Assembly: GCF_012034335.1 (NCBI RefSeq)
Contig: NZ_JAATHJ010000010.1
Span: 1-64,000 of the forward strand
Length of the DNA stretch: 64,000 nucleotides
Reading direction: 5' to 3'
DNA from: Alkalicoccus luteus
GTDB lineage: Bacteria > Bacillota > Bacilli > Bacillales > Salisediminibacteriaceae
Positions 17,388 to 27,753 of the stretch are shown here, one piece after another. Both the position numbers and the translations under genes were made by a program. The notes below the pieces were generated by a model. It was not told the origin of the DNA. It worked only from the letters and a program-made list of their open reading frames with translations, and ran no database searches. How positions within the stretch are numbered: position 1 is the stretch's first letter; each line of letters opens with the position of its first letter.

Positions 17388-19340
17388 CTATTTTAATTTG
17401 TAATACAGGCTTCTCGTACTGATGCCAAGCTTCTGAGCTGCCTTCGTTTTATTTCCGTCTGTTTCAATCAGCATTTTATCTATTACCGCCCGTTCAAATC
17501 GACGCAGCTGTTCATCAAGCGGCTCCTCACTGATATCCGGCGAGAGTTTTGATCCCTCTTTCTGTTCATCCGTAACAATATCTGCTGCCCGGATCGTTCG
17601 GGCATTTTGCGGCAGATGAATCATTGCACGTCCTAACACATTTTCAAGCTCCCTCACATTGCCGGGCCAGCTGTACCGCTGCAGCTTTTGAAGTGCTTCC
17701 GGCGAAAGCTTTGTCACACGCCGGCCGTAATCCTGATTCAGCTTCATCATCAGATGTTCACTGAGTCTCCCAATATCATCTTTGCGCTCATTTAACGGCG
17801 GTATGTAAATCGGTACTCGATTTAACCTGAAAAATAAGTCAGAGCGGAATTCCCCCTGCTCAATCCGCTTTTCAATATTCATATTTGTTGCTGCAATGAC
17901 ACGGACATCTACTCTGATTACCTGAGAACCTCCGACCCGGACAATCTCCTGCTCCTGAAGCACTCGAAGCAGCTTTGCCTGCATTTTGTGCGTCAGCTCC
18001 CCAATTTCATCGAGAAAAATACTGCCTTTATCCGCTTCTTCGAATACACCTTTCCGGCCTCCGCTTTTTGCCCCGGAAAACGCTCCATCTTCATAGCCAA
18101 ATAACTCACTTTCCAGTAGCGTTTCAGAGAGAGAAGCGCAGTTAACCCGGATAAATTTATTGAATTTTCGACCGGATTCATTATGTACAGCATGTGCAAA
18201 AAGCTCCTTGCCTGTTCCGGAATCTCCGCGTAGCAGAATCGCTGCCGGGGTTCTCGCTGCAACTTTAGCCTGATCGACAGCCATCTTGATTTCCTGCGTG
18301 CGTCCAATAATATCATCAAAACTGTATTTGGCTTCAAGCGTCCGGATGATTTTACGCGCCTGCTCCAGCTCTTTTGTAAGCGCCTCCATTTCGGACACAT
18401 CGTGAACGACACCTACGCTGCCTTTTACGTCTCCGTCCACTATTACAGGGGCAACATTGACTACTACATCTTTCTTTGCAGGTCCGACCTTCATTCTAGC
18501 TCCACGAACTGCGACGCCGGACTGGAGCACCTGCATATGGATGCTTTCACCTTCAGAAATGTCGGTTGATGCCGGTTTACCGACGACCTCTGCTTCTGTG
18601 AGACCGGTCAGCCTTGTATAAGCCGGATTGATCAGCAGCCCGTTGCCATTTTCATCTACGACCGAAATGGCATCATCTGACGAGTGAATGATGGCTTCCA
18701 GCATTTCCTGAATACTTTTTAAATTCGTAACTTCCTCTGCCATATTTACAATTTCTGTTATATCCCTGAAGACTCCAAGAGCTCCGACCGCCTGTCCGTT
18801 ATCCATGATTGGCACCCTGGTCGTCACAATCGTTCTGTCATTACCAAGTTTTTGCTTGCGGTTATGCTCAGTCTTTGCGGTTTTCAGCACCCGTGGAAGC
18901 ATACTCGTCGGCATCACGTCGTGTACGTTTTTCCCAATGTCACGCGATGTGGAAAGTCCGGTCATTTCTTCAGCGCGCTTATTTAATAACGTGATTTGTG
19001 TGTCAGAATTGATTGCAATCATGCCGTCATGAGTAGCATTCAGCACTTCTTTTAAACGCTCAGCTATTTGCTGCAATTCCGCTTTTTCAGCATCTGCTTC
19101 CATCTGTCGGAAGTAAATCGGTGCACATTGCAAAGGCAGTGCTCCCTCTCTCCAGACAGCGTCACCAAAAACAAGCTCGAACTTTTCAGATGTCCACTCA
19201 CTCTTGCGGACAAGGGTAAAGCGGCTGCTTTCCCAGTCTGATTGATCTGTCAGCCCGGCAAAGCAGCTTATTCCAGCGGGTATACTTTTCTCCATTTCCT
19301 CTAATTGAGCTGCCGTTCCGATGAGCAATACATGTTTCAT
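17388..19340 (-). CDS. bkdR: Sigma-54-dependent transcriptional activator BkdR
   Basis: The 650-residue enhancer-binding protein has two PAS domains (about residues 115-225 and 235-345), an AAA+ sigma-54 interaction domain with Walker [14 protein letters not shown], the GAFTGA loop as [11 protein letters not shown] (Thr to Ser), [10 protein letters not shown] Walker B and the arginine-finger region, and a Fis-type helix-turn-helix at the C-terminus ([24 protein letters not shown]). ATG 19340 with AGGTGA just upstream is chosen over the longer frame. In B. subtilis BkdR activates the ptb-bkd operon with SigL. The gene is immediately upstream of that operon here. Confidence 0.93.
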   Translation of the reverse strand: MKHVLLIGTAAQLEEMEKSIPAGISCFAGLTDQSDWESSRFTLVRKSEWTSEKFELVFGDAVWREGALPLQCAPIYFRQMEADAEKAELQQIAERLKEVLNATHDGMIAINSDTQITLLNKRAEEMTGLSTSRDIGKNVHDVMPTSMLPRVLKTAKTEHNRKQKLGNDRTIVTTRVPIMDNGQAVGALGVFRDITEIVNMAEEVTNLKSIQEMLEAIIHSSDDAISVVDENGNGLLINPAYTRLTGLTEAEVVGKPASTDISEGESIHMQVLQSGVAVRGARMKVGPAKKDVVVNVAPVIVDGDVKGSVGVVHDVSEMEALTKELEQARKIIRTLEAKYSFDDIIGRTQEIKMAVDQAKVAARTPAAILLRGDSGTGKELFAHAVHNESGRKFNKFIRVNCASLSETLLESELFGYEDGAFSGAKSGGRKGVFEEADKGSIFLDEIGELTHKMQAKLLRVLQEQEIVRVGGSQVIRVDVRVIAATNMNIEKRIEQGEFRSDLFFRLNRVPIYIPPLNERKDDIGRLSEHLMMKLNQDYGRRVTKLSPEALQKLQRYSWPGNVRELENVLGRAMIHLPQNARTIRAADIVTDEQKEGSKLSPDISEEPLDEQLRRFERAVIDKMLIETDGNKTKAAQKLGISTRSLYYKLK

Positions 19341-19448
19341 TTCATCACCTGCTTTTCCGTTCGTATTGAACAGATATTCTCGACAGAATCCTTTATTTTC
19401 GTTAAAATGATTGTTATATGCATGTTTACGAAAGAAGGGACTTGCTTC

Positions 19449-19706
19449 ATGACTATTCAACGATTTGCTGCGCTTATCGTGCTGCTCATTCCAATATTTA
19501 CTGCCGGTTACGGGATCAAGCAGATGCGAGACACACTTTTTCAAATCCTTAACAGCCCCTATCCGACACTGTATATTCAATTTTTTGCCGGAGCCCTCGC
19601 TCTCGCAGTCGGTGTATGGTTTATTGGCGGATTTATTTTGCACAGAGACCGCAAAAACAATAAAGTAGCTCCGCGCTTTCAGAAAAAACAGCCTGCAGAA
19701 AGGTAA
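19449..19706 (+). CDS. yqzF: DUF2627 family membrane protein (YqzF)
   Basis: The 85-residue protein has two transmembrane segments ([19 protein letters not shown] and [20 protein letters not shown]) and a basic tail. [10 protein letters not shown] and the overall pattern match the DUF2627/YqzF family, which lies beside bkdR in Bacillus. ATG 19449 is chosen; a weak AAGGGA precedes it, and the upstream part of the frame is not protein-like. Function unknown. Confidence 0.8.
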   Translation: MTIQRFAALIVLLIPIFTAGYGIKQMRDTLFQILNSPYPTLYIQFFAGALALAVGVWFIGGFILHRDRKNNKVAPRFQKKQPAER

Positions 19707-19730
19707 TTACCTTCCGCAGGCTGTTTTTTT
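19688..19730. terminator. Terminator between yqzF and spo0A
   Basis: The stem ACAGCCTGC / GCAGGCTGT has an inner AAGGTAATTACCTT palindrome and a following T-run. It overlaps the yqzF stop and separates convergent yqzF and spo0A. Confidence 0.85.
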
Positions 19731-19739
19731 ATGCAGCGG

Positions 19740-20513
19740 TCAGCGGCGATGCTCGACTCTCAGCTTATCTGCAACCATTGCAATAAACTCGGAGTTAGTT
19801 GGCTTCGATTTAGCAGTGTTAACCGTATAGCCGAACATTTTGGAAATGGACTCGATATTCCCTCTGTTCCAGGCAACTTCAATCGCATGCCGGATCGCTC
19901 GTTCCACCCTGCTCGATGTCGTATTAAATTTATCTGCAATTTCCGGATACAAGACTTTTGTGACAGAGCCAAGAAGATCAATGTCCTCATAAACCATTGT
20001 AATAGCCTCTCTTAAGTACATGTAGCCTTTTATATGAGCCGGAACACCGATCTCATGAATGATACTCGTGATGCTTGCATCCAGATTCATCGGCCTGTTA
20101 TCCGTTGCGACGTTGGGTTCGTAAACCGCTCCGGCTGAACCGGTTGCAATCTCACGTACTTTTTCTACAAGAATATCCATGTCAAACGGTTTTAACACGT
20201 AATAGGAAGCCCCGAGCTGAACCGCTTTTTTGGTTACATCTTCCTGCCCAAAGGCAGTCAGCATGATAATATACGGTTTTTTATCCAGCTGCATCCGGTT
20301 GATTTTTTCTAAAACCGCAAGACCATCCAGATGCGGCATGATAATATCCAGAATAAGCACGTCCGGTATCATTTCTTCGAGATATTCCAGACATTCCTGC
20401 CCGTTATACGATTTATGAAGAACCTGCATATCCTCTTCCTGCTCCACGTAATCAGCAAGAATACCAACTAGCTCCTGATTATCATCTGCAACACTGACTT
20501 TTATCGTCTTCAC
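19740..20513 (-). CDS. spo0A: Response regulator Spo0A
   Basis: The 257-residue master regulator has a receiver domain with the acidic pair D10/D11, phospho-acceptor D56 ([10 protein letters not shown]) and switch Lys in YYVLKPFD. It then has the Spo0A-specific DNA-binding domain from about residue 140 with [24 protein letters not shown] and [14 protein letters not shown]. Length and sequence look intact. In Bacillus it follows recN and spoIVB; here recN is its immediate upstream neighbour, 104 bp away. It may still govern biofilm, competence or transition-state genes. Confidence 0.97.
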   Translation of the reverse strand: MKTIKVSVADDNQELVGILADYVEQEEDMQVLHKSYNGQECLEYLEEMIPDVLILDIIMPHLDGLAVLEKINRMQLDKKPYIIMLTAFGQEDVTKKAVQLGASYYVLKPFDMDILVEKVREIATGSAGAVYEPNVATDNRPMNLDASITSIIHEIGVPAHIKGYMYLREAITMVYEDIDLLGSVTKVLYPEIADKFNTTSSRVERAIRHAIEVAWNRGNIESISKMFGYTVNTAKSKPTNSEFIAMVADKLRVEHRR

Positions 20514-20560
20514 ACCGTGCTCCCCCTCTGACGCTGCCTGCTATAATTTATGCCGAAATC

Positions 20561-20569
20561 AGTATACCA
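20561..20569 (-). promoter_or_regulatory. Putative spo0A promoter (extended -10)
   Basis: TGGTATACT on the minus strand, 48-56 nt before spo0A, fits an extended -10 element. The -35 region is weak. I saw no clear sigma-H promoter or 0A box in the 103-bp gap. Confidence 0.35.
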
Positions 20570-20616
20570 TACGTACTGAGCACAATAAAAGTCGCATTCT
20601 TCCAGAGGGCCTAAAG

Positions 20617-22335
20617 CTACTTTTTCTGGGAAGCTTGTTCCAGAAGTTCTCTGGCATGATCCCTCGTTACATCTGTTACTTCCACACCGGAAATCATTCT
20701 GCCGATTTCTTCTGTTTGTTCCTCCTGCGTAAGCGGGAGCACGCTGGTTACTGTCCTTCCATCCTGTCCGTATTTGGAGATGTACAGATGTGTGTCTGCC
20801 ATCGCTGCAACCTGCGGCAAGTGCGTAATGCAGAGCACCTGAGAGCCTTCAGCAATCCGATGAATTTTTTCTGCAATGGCCTGAGCGACACGCCCGCTCA
20901 CACCAGTATCTACCTCATCAAAAATGAGCGATGTCACCCCTTCATGCTTTGCAAGGATTGATTTAAGAGCCAGTATCATTCTTGAAATCTCCCCTCCTGA
21001 AGCAATTTTGGCAAGCGGCTTCAGCGGTTCACCTTTATTAGTGGCTACTTGAAATTCTACGTCATCCATGCCGTATTCTGTAAACGGATGCTGCCTGACA
21101 AGAGCAGAAGCGGACATAGCACCTGGCTCGCGAGGCTTTACTGAGGCTTGAAAAACTGTATCGTTCATATACAGGTCTTCCAGCTGCTGGTGAATCGCAT
21201 CCTCCAACCCTGCCGCAGACTGTTTGCGGATAGCTGAAATATTTCCAGCTTCTACTAACAGATCTTCGGCCAGAGCCTCTAATTCCTTTTCCCACTCATG
21301 CAGCCGCTCGTCTTTATTCGTAAGGTTATCCAGTTCTTCCTCAATAGAAGCTGCATACTCCAGTATCTCTTCGACTGATGATCCATATTTTCGCTTCAGC
21401 TGGCTGATCTCACTTAGGCGAGCCTCTATTTCATTGAGTCTTTCCGGATCAAATTCAATCGCATCGTAATATTCCCGCATCGAAAAAGATGCTTCTTCCA
21501 ACAGATAATAATTATTCGTTACTGTTTCTTTTAGTTCGGAGAGAGAGGGGTCCATTTCTGCGGCCTCTTCCAGCTGATTCATTGCAGTCATCACCCACTC
21601 CAGACCCTTCCCTTCCCCGTAAAGGGCGTCATAAGAGCCATGAACGGTCTTATACAAGCCTTCGCTGTTCGCAAGACGCTGCTTTTCCTCGGCTAATTGT
21701 TCATCTTCCCGCGGCTTCAAATCTGCGTTCGTTATTTCTTCATGCTGGTAACGAATGAGATCAAGCCGCTGTGCCATTTCCTGCTCATTCTCAGAGAGGG
21801 CTTTTAGCTGTGTCCGCTTTTTTTGAAAACGAGCAAACATTTCCCGGTATTCTCTTAGTGAATTAGTCAGCTTCTCTTCTGCAAACCTGTCGAGAAACAT
21901 ACGATGCTTGTCAGTCTGCATAAGCTGCTGATGTTCATGCTGACCGTGAATATCGACAAGCTGCTGACCTATCTGCCTGAGAACAGCGAGCGTTGTAAGT
22001 TTGCCATTGATCCGGCAGATGCTTTTCCCTGCACCGGTTATTTCACGTCGTAAAATGATTGACCCTTCTTCTATCGGAACTCCGGCATCTGCCAGATAAC
22101 TGTCCAGCTCCTGCGCTTCTCCATCGATCGTAAAAAGACCTTCAATTTCAGCGCGCTTGCTCCCATGGCGAACGAAATCAACCGAGCCGCGCCCTCCTAT
22201 CAACAGACCGATCGCATCAATAATAATCGATTTTCCCGCTCCGGTTTCACCAGTAAGTACCGTGAGTCCTTCTTCATAGGAAACCGTCAGTTCTTCGATA
22301 ATTGCAAAATTGCGTATGGTAAGCTCAAGCAGCAT
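20617..22335 (-). CDS. recN: DNA repair protein RecN
   Basis: The 572-residue SMC-like ATPase acts early in double-strand break repair. Walker A is GETGAGKS (residues 29-36). A long central coiled coil follows, and the C-terminus has the ABC signature LASGGEISRMILALK and Walker B SLIFDEVDTGVSG. The ATG at 22335 matches known RecN starts (MLxELxIxNFAI); a GTG 9 nt upstream is also possible. It is followed directly by spo0A. Confidence 0.96.
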   Translation of the reverse strand: MLLELTIRNFAIIEELTVSYEEGLTVLTGETGAGKSIIIDAIGLLIGGRGSVDFVRHGSKRAEIEGLFTIDGEAQELDSYLADAGVPIEEGSIILRREITGAGKSICRINGKLTTLAVLRQIGQQLVDIHGQHEHQQLMQTDKHRMFLDRFAEEKLTNSLREYREMFARFQKKRTQLKALSENEQEMAQRLDLIRYQHEEITNADLKPREDEQLAEEKQRLANSEGLYKTVHGSYDALYGEGKGLEWVMTAMNQLEEAAEMDPSLSELKETVTNNYYLLEEASFSMREYYDAIEFDPERLNEIEARLSEISQLKRKYGSSVEEILEYAASIEEELDNLTNKDERLHEWEKELEALAEDLLVEAGNISAIRKQSAAGLEDAIHQQLEDLYMNDTVFQASVKPREPGAMSASALVRQHPFTEYGMDDVEFQVATNKGEPLKPLAKIASGGEISRMILALKSILAKHEGVTSLIFDEVDTGVSGRVAQAIAEKIHRIAEGSQVLCITHLPQVAAMADTHLYISKYGQDGRTVTSVLPLTQEEQTEEIGRMISGVEVTDVTRDHARELLEQASQKK

Positions 22336-22370
22336 GTTTTTCACAGTCCTTTCTTCAACAATAATCAGAC

Positions 22371-22414
22371 AAAAAAAGGACTGAAATTCTGCTCGGCAGC
22401 TCCAGTCCTTTTTC
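22371..22414 (-). terminator. Terminator of argR
   Basis: On the minus strand AAAAAGGACTG pairs with CAGTCCTTTTTTT around a 19-nt loop, beginning 26 nt after the argR stop. Confidence 0.85.
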
Positions 22415-22439
22415 TACACCTGAAAATACTGCGGCGGCG

Positions 22440-22889
22440 CTACAGCATTTCCAGAAATTTATCCGAAAGCTTTTCCGGGTCTTTGTCAGAGCGGCAAATA
22501 ATGAGAATGGTATCATCTCCACAAATCGTTCCCATGATTTCCTGCCAATCGAGGTTATCAATTAATGCACCTACGGCATTAGCATTTCCCGGCAGCGTTT
22601 TAATGACAATCATGTGTGAGGTATGATCGATTGAGACAAAACTGTCCACAAGGGCCCGCTTCAGCTTTTGAAGCGGATTAAACCGTTGATCAGATGGAAG
22701 ACTGTATTTGTAACGGCCGTCCATCATAGGAACTTTAACGAGATGCAGCTCTTTTATATCTCTGCTGACTGTCGCCTGAGTCACGTTAAAGCCCGCCCGG
22801 CGAAGTTCATTTACTAATTCATCCTGTGTTTCAACATCGTTGTTGCCAATTATATCCCGAATTTTAATATGTCGCTGGCCTTTGTTCAT
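22440..22889 (-). CDS. argR: Arginine repressor ArgR/AhrC
   Basis: The 149-residue protein (the length of AhrC) has an N-terminal winged helix ([27 protein letters not shown]) and a C-terminal hexamerisation and arginine-binding domain with [15 protein letters not shown]. It senses arginine and controls arginine synthesis and breakdown. GGGGGAAG precedes the ATG; the long upstream ORF extension overlaps tlyA and is rejected. Confidence 0.96.
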   Translation of the reverse strand: MNKGQRHIKIRDIIGNNDVETQDELVNELRRAGFNVTQATVSRDIKELHLVKVPMMDGRYKYSLPSDQRFNPLQKLKRALVDSFVSIDHTSHMIVIKTLPGNANAVGALIDNLDWQEIMGTICGDDTILIICRSDKDPEKLSDKFLEML

Positions 22890-22899
22890 AGCTTCCCCC

Positions 22900-23721
22900 T
22901 TATCCGTTTTCTGCACCCGCTGCATCCGGCTGGTGGGCCTTGTTGACAATCGCTTTAAAATCAGGCTCTTCCGGGCATGGTACAGCTGTTTTAACAAGAT
23001 GAAACAGGAATTCAATGTTGCCGCTTCCACCCCTGATCGGAGAAGATGCTCCTGCTGCGACACAAAATCCTGCCTGACGAGCAAAAGCAGCGGTCTGTTT
23101 GAGCACTTCCAGATGAATCGCCGGATCTTTAACGAGCCCGTTGCGGCCTACCTGCTCTCTTCCTGCTTCAAACTGGGGTTTCACAAGAACGGCGGCCTCG
23201 GCTTCATGAGCAAGTACATCATACATCACTGGAAGAATATGCTTCAGCGAAATAAATGATACGTCAACTGATGCAAAATCCGGCGTTTTCTGAGCGAAAT
23301 CTTCAGTCGTGCAGTACCGGAAATTTGTTTTTTCCATGACGACCACTTTCGGATCCTGGCGGAGCTTCCAGACGAGCTGGTTAGAGCCGACGTCCACTGC
23401 ATAGACGAGCTCGACTCCGTTTTGAAGGGCACAGTCAGTAAATCCGCCGGTTGACGATCCGATGTCGAGCATGATCCTGCCCTGAAGTGATATGTCGAAC
23501 TCCTTCAAAGCCTTTTCCAGCTTCAGACCGCCCCTGCTCACATAAGGCATCGGTTTTCCTTTCATCGTTAACACCGAATCGGCAGGGATCTTCATCCCTG
23601 CTTTATCAACCCGGTGACCATCGGCCAGAACTTGTCCGGCCATAATCGCCCGCTTCGCTTTTTCCCTGGACTCAAACAGTCCCTGCTCCACGAGTAGTAT
23701 ATCTGCTCTTTCTTTTTTCAT
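22900..23721 (-). CDS. tlyA: TlyA family rRNA 2'-O-methyltransferase
   Basis: The 273-residue protein has an S4 RNA-binding domain (residues 1-65; [24 protein letters not shown]) and an FtsJ-like SAM domain ([18 protein letters not shown]; catalytic K-D-K-E-type residues). The family methylates rRNA and was formerly called hemolysin A. Its ATG overlaps the dxs stop as TGATG, so it is coupled to dxs. Synteny matches B. subtilis yqxC. Confidence 0.94.
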   Translation of the reverse strand: MKKERADILLVEQGLFESREKAKRAIMAGQVLADGHRVDKAGMKIPADSVLTMKGKPMPYVSRGGLKLEKALKEFDISLQGRIMLDIGSSTGGFTDCALQNGVELVYAVDVGSNQLVWKLRQDPKVVVMEKTNFRYCTTEDFAQKTPDFASVDVSFISLKHILPVMYDVLAHEAEAAVLVKPQFEAGREQVGRNGLVKDPAIHLEVLKQTAAFARQAGFCVAAGASSPIRGGSGNIEFLFHLVKTAVPCPEEPDFKAIVNKAHQPDAAGAENG

Positions 23722-25610
23722 CAGGCCCGCTGCTGCTTTCTCGGCAGAATTGACTTTATGCGGGCAGCTGTATTTTCTCCGGTCAGTCCGATTTCCTTCA
23801 GCAGATCAGACACGCTTCCGTGTTCAATATACCAATCAGGAATCCCCATACGCTCTACCGGAACGTTGTACAGATTTTCATTGTTGAAAAATTCAAGCAC
23901 TGCACTTCCAAAGCCACCCTGTAAGGCATGTTCTTCCAGCGTAAGCAACGGTTTGCCTTCTCCATGCAGCCGTTTAAGCATCGTCTCATCCAGCGGCTTA
24001 ATGGACCGCGCATTGATCACCTCGACAGAAATACCCTCTTTTGCAAGCAGTTCTGCCGCTTCTTCTGCAACAGGAACCATCGTGCCGACCGCGAGTACCG
24101 CTGCATCGCCACCGGAACGAAGCGTTTCCCACGTGCCGATTGGCAGTTCCTGCAGCTTCTTATCCATTGGCGCTCCGGTGCCGGCCCCTCTCGGATAGCG
24201 GACTGCAATTGGTCCGTCATTATGCTGATAGGCCGTGTAGAGCATATGCTGAAATTCATTTTCGTCTTTTGGACATAAGAGGGTCATATTCGGCAGATGT
24301 CTCATATAAGAAATATCAAAAACACCCTGGTGCGTTTCCCCGTCCGCGCCGACAAGTCCGGCGCGGTCAATCGCAAACATCACGTTCAGGTTCTGCCTGC
24401 ATACATCATGCACGAGCTGATCATAGCCGCGCTGCAGGAAAGTTGAGTATATCGCGAGCACAGGCTTCATGCCTTGTGCTGCAAGACCCGCAGACATTGT
24501 CGTAGCATGCTGTTCTGCAATCCCGACATCAAACATTCGCTCCGGGAACTCTTTTGCAAATTTATCAAGTCCGCTGCCGTTTGGCATGGCGGGTGTCACC
24601 GCTACCAGTTTGTCGTCCGAGCGTGCGATCGTTTTCATTGTCTCTGCAAACACACCGCTGTAACTCGGCGGTCCCGGCTTCTTAACAACTTCACCGGATT
24701 CAATTTTGTAAGGCCCAAGCCCATGCCAAGTGCCTTTTGCATCATTCTCAGCAGGTGCGTACCCTTTGCCTTTTTTCGTAACAACGTGAATCAGAATCGG
24801 CCCTTTCGTCTTCTTTGCATACGATATGTTTGCCCGCAGATCGTGAAGGTCATGTCCATCTACCGGACCGAGATACGTAAATCCTAATTCCTCGAAAAAC
24901 ATGCCCGAAACGAGCAGATATTTAAGACTGTCTTTTACCCGTTCTGCAGCTGCAGCGAGTCTGCCGCCGAATGCCGGCACCTTTTTAATGAGCATTTCCA
25001 AATCGTCTTTTGCTTTCTGGTATTTACCTGCGGTACGCATACGTCCCAGCATATTATGCATAGCTCCGACATTCGGAGCTATGGACATTTCATTATCATT
25101 TAGAATGACCGTCATGTCCCTTTGTTCATGGCCAATGTGGTTAAGCGCTTCCAAGGCCATACCTCCGGTTAGTGCGCCATCTCCGATGATAGGAACAATG
25201 TTCTCATCTGTACCTTTCAGATCACGTGCAAGTGTCATTCCCATAGCACCTGACAGTGAGGTGGAGCTGTGTCCTGTCTCCCAGCAGTCGTGGATCGATT
25301 CGGAGCGCTTAGGAAACCCGCAGAGTCCTTTATGCTGACGAAGTGTGTCAAACTGATCGGCGCGGCCGGTTAAAATTTTGTGTACATATGCCTGGTGTCC
25401 AACATCGAATAAAAATTTATCCTTCGGGCTGTCGTAAAGCTGATGCAGCATCAGTGTCAGCTCCACAACTCCCAGATTCGGCCCCAGGTGTCCGCCTGTT
25501 ACAGATAGTTTGTCGATCAGAAACGACCGGATATCTTCAGCCGTTTGCTCGAGTTCGGCATCTGTCATATTTTTCAGGAAGGACGGGTCTTTCATATTTA
25601 ATACGTCCAA
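23721..25610 (-). CDS. dxs: 1-deoxy-D-xylulose-5-phosphate synthase
   Basis: The 629-residue thiamine-diphosphate enzyme condenses pyruvate and glyceraldehyde 3-phosphate at the entry to the MEP isoprenoid pathway. Motifs include [31 protein letters not shown] (cofactor) and [15 protein letters not shown]. The start is a TTG at 25610 with GAGGG 6 nt upstream, giving [15 protein letters not shown] as in Bacillus Dxs. It follows oapA by 22 bp and shares an operon with ispA, which uses its products. Confidence 0.96.
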   Translation of the reverse strand: MDVLNMKDPSFLKNMTDAELEQTAEDIRSFLIDKLSVTGGHLGPNLGVVELTLMLHQLYDSPKDKFLFDVGHQAYVHKILTGRADQFDTLRQHKGLCGFPKRSESIHDCWETGHSSTSLSGAMGMTLARDLKGTDENIVPIIGDGALTGGMALEALNHIGHEQRDMTVILNDNEMSIAPNVGAMHNMLGRMRTAGKYQKAKDDLEMLIKKVPAFGGRLAAAAERVKDSLKYLLVSGMFFEELGFTYLGPVDGHDLHDLRANISYAKKTKGPILIHVVTKKGKGYAPAENDAKGTWHGLGPYKIESGEVVKKPGPPSYSGVFAETMKTIARSDDKLVAVTPAMPNGSGLDKFAKEFPERMFDVGIAEQHATTMSAGLAAQGMKPVLAIYSTFLQRGYDQLVHDVCRQNLNVMFAIDRAGLVGADGETHQGVFDISYMRHLPNMTLLCPKDENEFQHMLYTAYQHNDGPIAVRYPRGAGTGAPMDKKLQELPIGTWETLRSGGDAAVLAVGTMVPVAEEAAELLAKEGISVEVINARSIKPLDETMLKRLHGEGKPLLTLEEHALQGGFGSAVLEFFNNENLYNVPVERMGIPDWYIEHGSVSDLLKEIGLTGENTAARIKSILPRKQQRA

Positions 25611-25632
25611 GAGAAACCCTCGCTTTCTAACT

Positions 25633-26229
25633 TTAAGCTTTCTTCCGCCTTTTCTTTTTATCCTTAAAAATGGTTATCTTCAATTTTACCTCTAACAAAT
25701 GAAATAATCTACCCACACGGTAGATGATCTCGGTGGAATAGCGGATTGCAATCGTTTTTCCGACTGATTTGCCGCCGACTGTGATCGCAGCTACTATGCT
25801 TGTAAATACGACAGATATAACGAACTGGAGCGTAGATCCTTCGCCATGACCGAGCTGCACAGCCAGCTGCAGTACAACATAGGCGGAGGCGGTACCACTT
25901 ATAACTCCGGCGATGTCCCCGATCACGTCATTTGTAAAGTTCGAAAATTTGTCAGCGTTTCGTGTTATGGTGACCGCTTCGCGTGCACCAGGAAGTTTTT
26001 CTGCTGCCATTGCGTGAAACGGTTTCTCGGCAGCTGCAGTTGCTGCTACACCTATCGTATCTGATATTACCCCTATCAGCACGATTAGAAACACAATCAG
26101 CATGCCGACACCCCAGGCAACACCGCTCAGGATGGCTGTGGAGACAACAGAAAAAATAGCCGCTAACACAAGAGTGATAACGGCAATCATCCAGCTCCAT
26201 TTCAACGAATCGATCATTGATTGTTTCAT
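25633..26229 (-). CDS. oapA: OLE-associated membrane protein OapA
   Basis: The 198-residue protein has about four transmembrane helices (near residues 12-34, 36-60, 105-128 and 138-155) and a very basic C-terminus ([10 protein letters not shown]), suited to RNA contact. A DxxxD pair (DVIGD in [13 protein letters not shown]) matches the motif known in OapA. It lies directly downstream of the OLE RNA and upstream of dxs, exactly as in Bacillus halodurans. The family dimerises, sits in the membrane and tethers OLE RNA there. An in-frame TAA abuts the ATG, so no longer start exists; the ribosome site is weak (AGAGAAAG, 15 nt away), suggesting low or coupled translation. Confidence 0.9.
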   Translation of the reverse strand: MKQSMIDSLKWSWMIAVITLVLAAIFSVVSTAILSGVAWGVGMLIVFLIVLIGVISDTIGVAATAAAEKPFHAMAAEKLPGAREAVTITRNADKFSNFTNDVIGDIAGVISGTASAYVVLQLAVQLGHGEGSTLQFVISVVFTSIVAAITVGGKSVGKTIAIRYSTEIIYRVGRLFHLLEVKLKITIFKDKKKRRKKA

Positions 26230-26278
26230 TTAAGCAGCCCGGCTTTCTCTAAAAGTGCTTTCTATGTACGTTATGTAA

Positions 26279-26837
26279 GAAGAGTGGTCATAAACAGGGT
26301 AAAGACTGCGCCATAGGTCCAGTAGGTTTTCCCAACCGGCTGCCAAAGCGTCGCCGCTCTGGTGGTTTCCCTTTAAAGCCGGCTTGGTGCTGTCGCCAAA
26401 CACCAGACTGGATTACCACTTAGTACGCACTATAATCCCCTGTCCATGTACATGGAACAGTCTAGAAGTTTTCCTTGGCAGCTCCGGCCACCTTCTATCC
26501 TCTTTTGCAGAGATGATTTCATACGGCTGGCGGCCGTAATCCCCTCATACTCCACTCAAGGCAGGCTACGCTGCCCACGGGTTTCCCTTTCCCGCGCGGC
26601 AGGTTCATACCCATGAGCATAGCGCTGATGGGAACAGCACCACACTCATGGGCCTCCGCGGCTGCAGGGTCAACGCCCACATGCCATTGTGGATCGCCCT
26701 ACAGCCTTTACTCCCAGTCAGGACCCAAGGCTGGGCGCCTCAAGCCGAGACTAGGAACTTCATCGATGTGCCCTTTAGTGGATTTTTAGGCCCGCTTTCG
26801 AAGGTGAAGAACTGACTAGAATACTGCACCACTCTTC
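26279..26837 (-). ncRNA. ole: OLE RNA (ornate large extremophilic RNA)
   Basis: The region between ispA and oapA holds a dense, structured, non-coding sequence of about 560 nt with no sensible ORF on the minus strand. Its 5' end GAAGAGTGGT is perfectly complementary to its 3' end ACCACTCTTC, closing the molecule. Several internal hairpins are visible, such as CCCATGAG / CTCATGGG and CTGTTCCATG / CATGGACAG. Position (ispA - RNA - oapA - dxs), length and strand match OLE RNA of extremophilic Firmicutes, which forms a membrane ribonucleoprotein with OapA and affects tolerance of alcohol, cold and magnesium in B. halodurans. Boundaries are set by the terminal helix and the promoter and may be off by some nucleotides. 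Confidence 0.9.
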
Positions 26838-26843
26838 ACCGCT

Positions 26844-26873
26844 ATTATATCATGACCAAAGAGGTACGGACAA
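26844..26873 (-). promoter_or_regulatory. Promoter of OLE RNA
   Basis: On the minus strand TTGTCC (26868-26873) and TATAAT (26844-26849) are 18 bp apart. The -10 ends 7 nt before the proposed RNA 5' end at 26837. This would let OLE be made independently of the upstream operon. It lies just past the ispA stop. Confidence 0.7.
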
Positions 26874-27752
26874 TTACTTCGTGCGTTCGCTGATGTAGGC
26901 CGTCAGTTCTTTCAGCACCTCTGTGTTGCCTGAAACACGCTCCAGTTCAGCAAGAGCCATGCTCGTGTGATAATCCAGCTTTTCTCTTGCTCCGTCAGCA
27001 CCTAAAAGCCGAACGTACGTATTTTTATCATTCGACTCATCGCTTCCAACCGGCTTACCAATTTCGGATTCCTCTCCTTCAACATCCAAAAGGTCGTCTT
27101 TGATCTGAAAGGAGAGGCCGATGTGTTTACCGAAAGCCTCCAGCGCACGCTGCTCTTCTTCAGGAGCTCCGGCTATAACTGCTCCAGCCTGAAGTGCAAC
27201 GGATAACAATGCGCCGGTTTTTCGTGCGTGAATGTATTCCAGCTCTTCGACATCTACTTCACGGCCTTCTGCTTCCATATCATCGAGCTGCCCGCCGACC
27301 ATTCCCGGTGCACCTGAAGCCTCTGATACAGCAGCGATTATATCCACTTTTTTATCTGCTGACAGCAGCTTGTCACCTGCAATCAGCTGAAAGCTCTGTG
27401 TGAGCAGAGCATCTCCAGCCAGGACAGCGCAGGCCTCACCGTAGACACGATGGTTAGTAGGCCGTCCTCTGCGAATATCGTCATCATCCATTGCCGGAAG
27501 GTCATCGTGTATGAGCGAGTAGGTATGGATAAACTCGATTGCACATGCTGTTTTATCTGCCTTTTCCGCTGAGATTCCGTATGTGTCCAGAACTGCATAC
27601 ACAAGCAGCGGTCTCACCCTTTTCCCCCCTGCCTCCAAGGAATAAAGCATCGATTCCTTCAGTTTCCGAGGCATTTCCGAGGAGTTGATTACAGATGGGA
27701 AAAGCTCTTCAACACGGTCTTTATACACAGACATAAATGTTTTCAGTTGCAC
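26874..27752 (-). CDS. ispA: Polyprenyl synthetase, farnesyl diphosphate synthase type (IspA)
   Basis: The 292-residue prenyltransferase has the first Asp-rich motif DDLPAMDDDDIRRGRPTNH and the second DDLLDVEGEESEIGK. It elongates dimethylallyl diphosphate to farnesyl diphosphate. A GTG at 27752 with GGAGG 9 nt upstream is taken as the start; the ATG further upstream would overlap xseB. One base separates it from the xseB stop. It is followed by the OLE RNA. Confidence 0.95.
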   Translation of the reverse strand: MQLKTFMSVYKDRVEELFPSVINSSEMPRKLKESMLYSLEAGGKRVRPLLVYAVLDTYGISAEKADKTACAIEFIHTYSLIHDDLPAMDDDDIRRGRPTNHRVYGEACAVLAGDALLTQSFQLIAGDKLLSADKKVDIIAAVSEASGAPGMVGGQLDDMEAEGREVDVEELEYIHARKTGALLSVALQAGAVIAGAPEEEQRALEAFGKHIGLSFQIKDDLLDVEGEESEIGKPVGSDESNDKNTYVRLLGADGAREKLDYHTSMALAELERVSGNTEVLKELTAYISERTK

Positions 27753-27753
27753 G

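Noticed and set aside
24017-24505. Several long ORFs on both strands within dxs
   Set aside because: They are out-of-frame shadows of dxs with unnatural composition.
26279-26837. Insertion element with terminal inverted repeats between ispA and oapA
   Set aside because: The 10-bp inverted ends are better explained as the closing helix of OLE RNA; there is no transposase, no target duplication, and the gene context is that of OLE.
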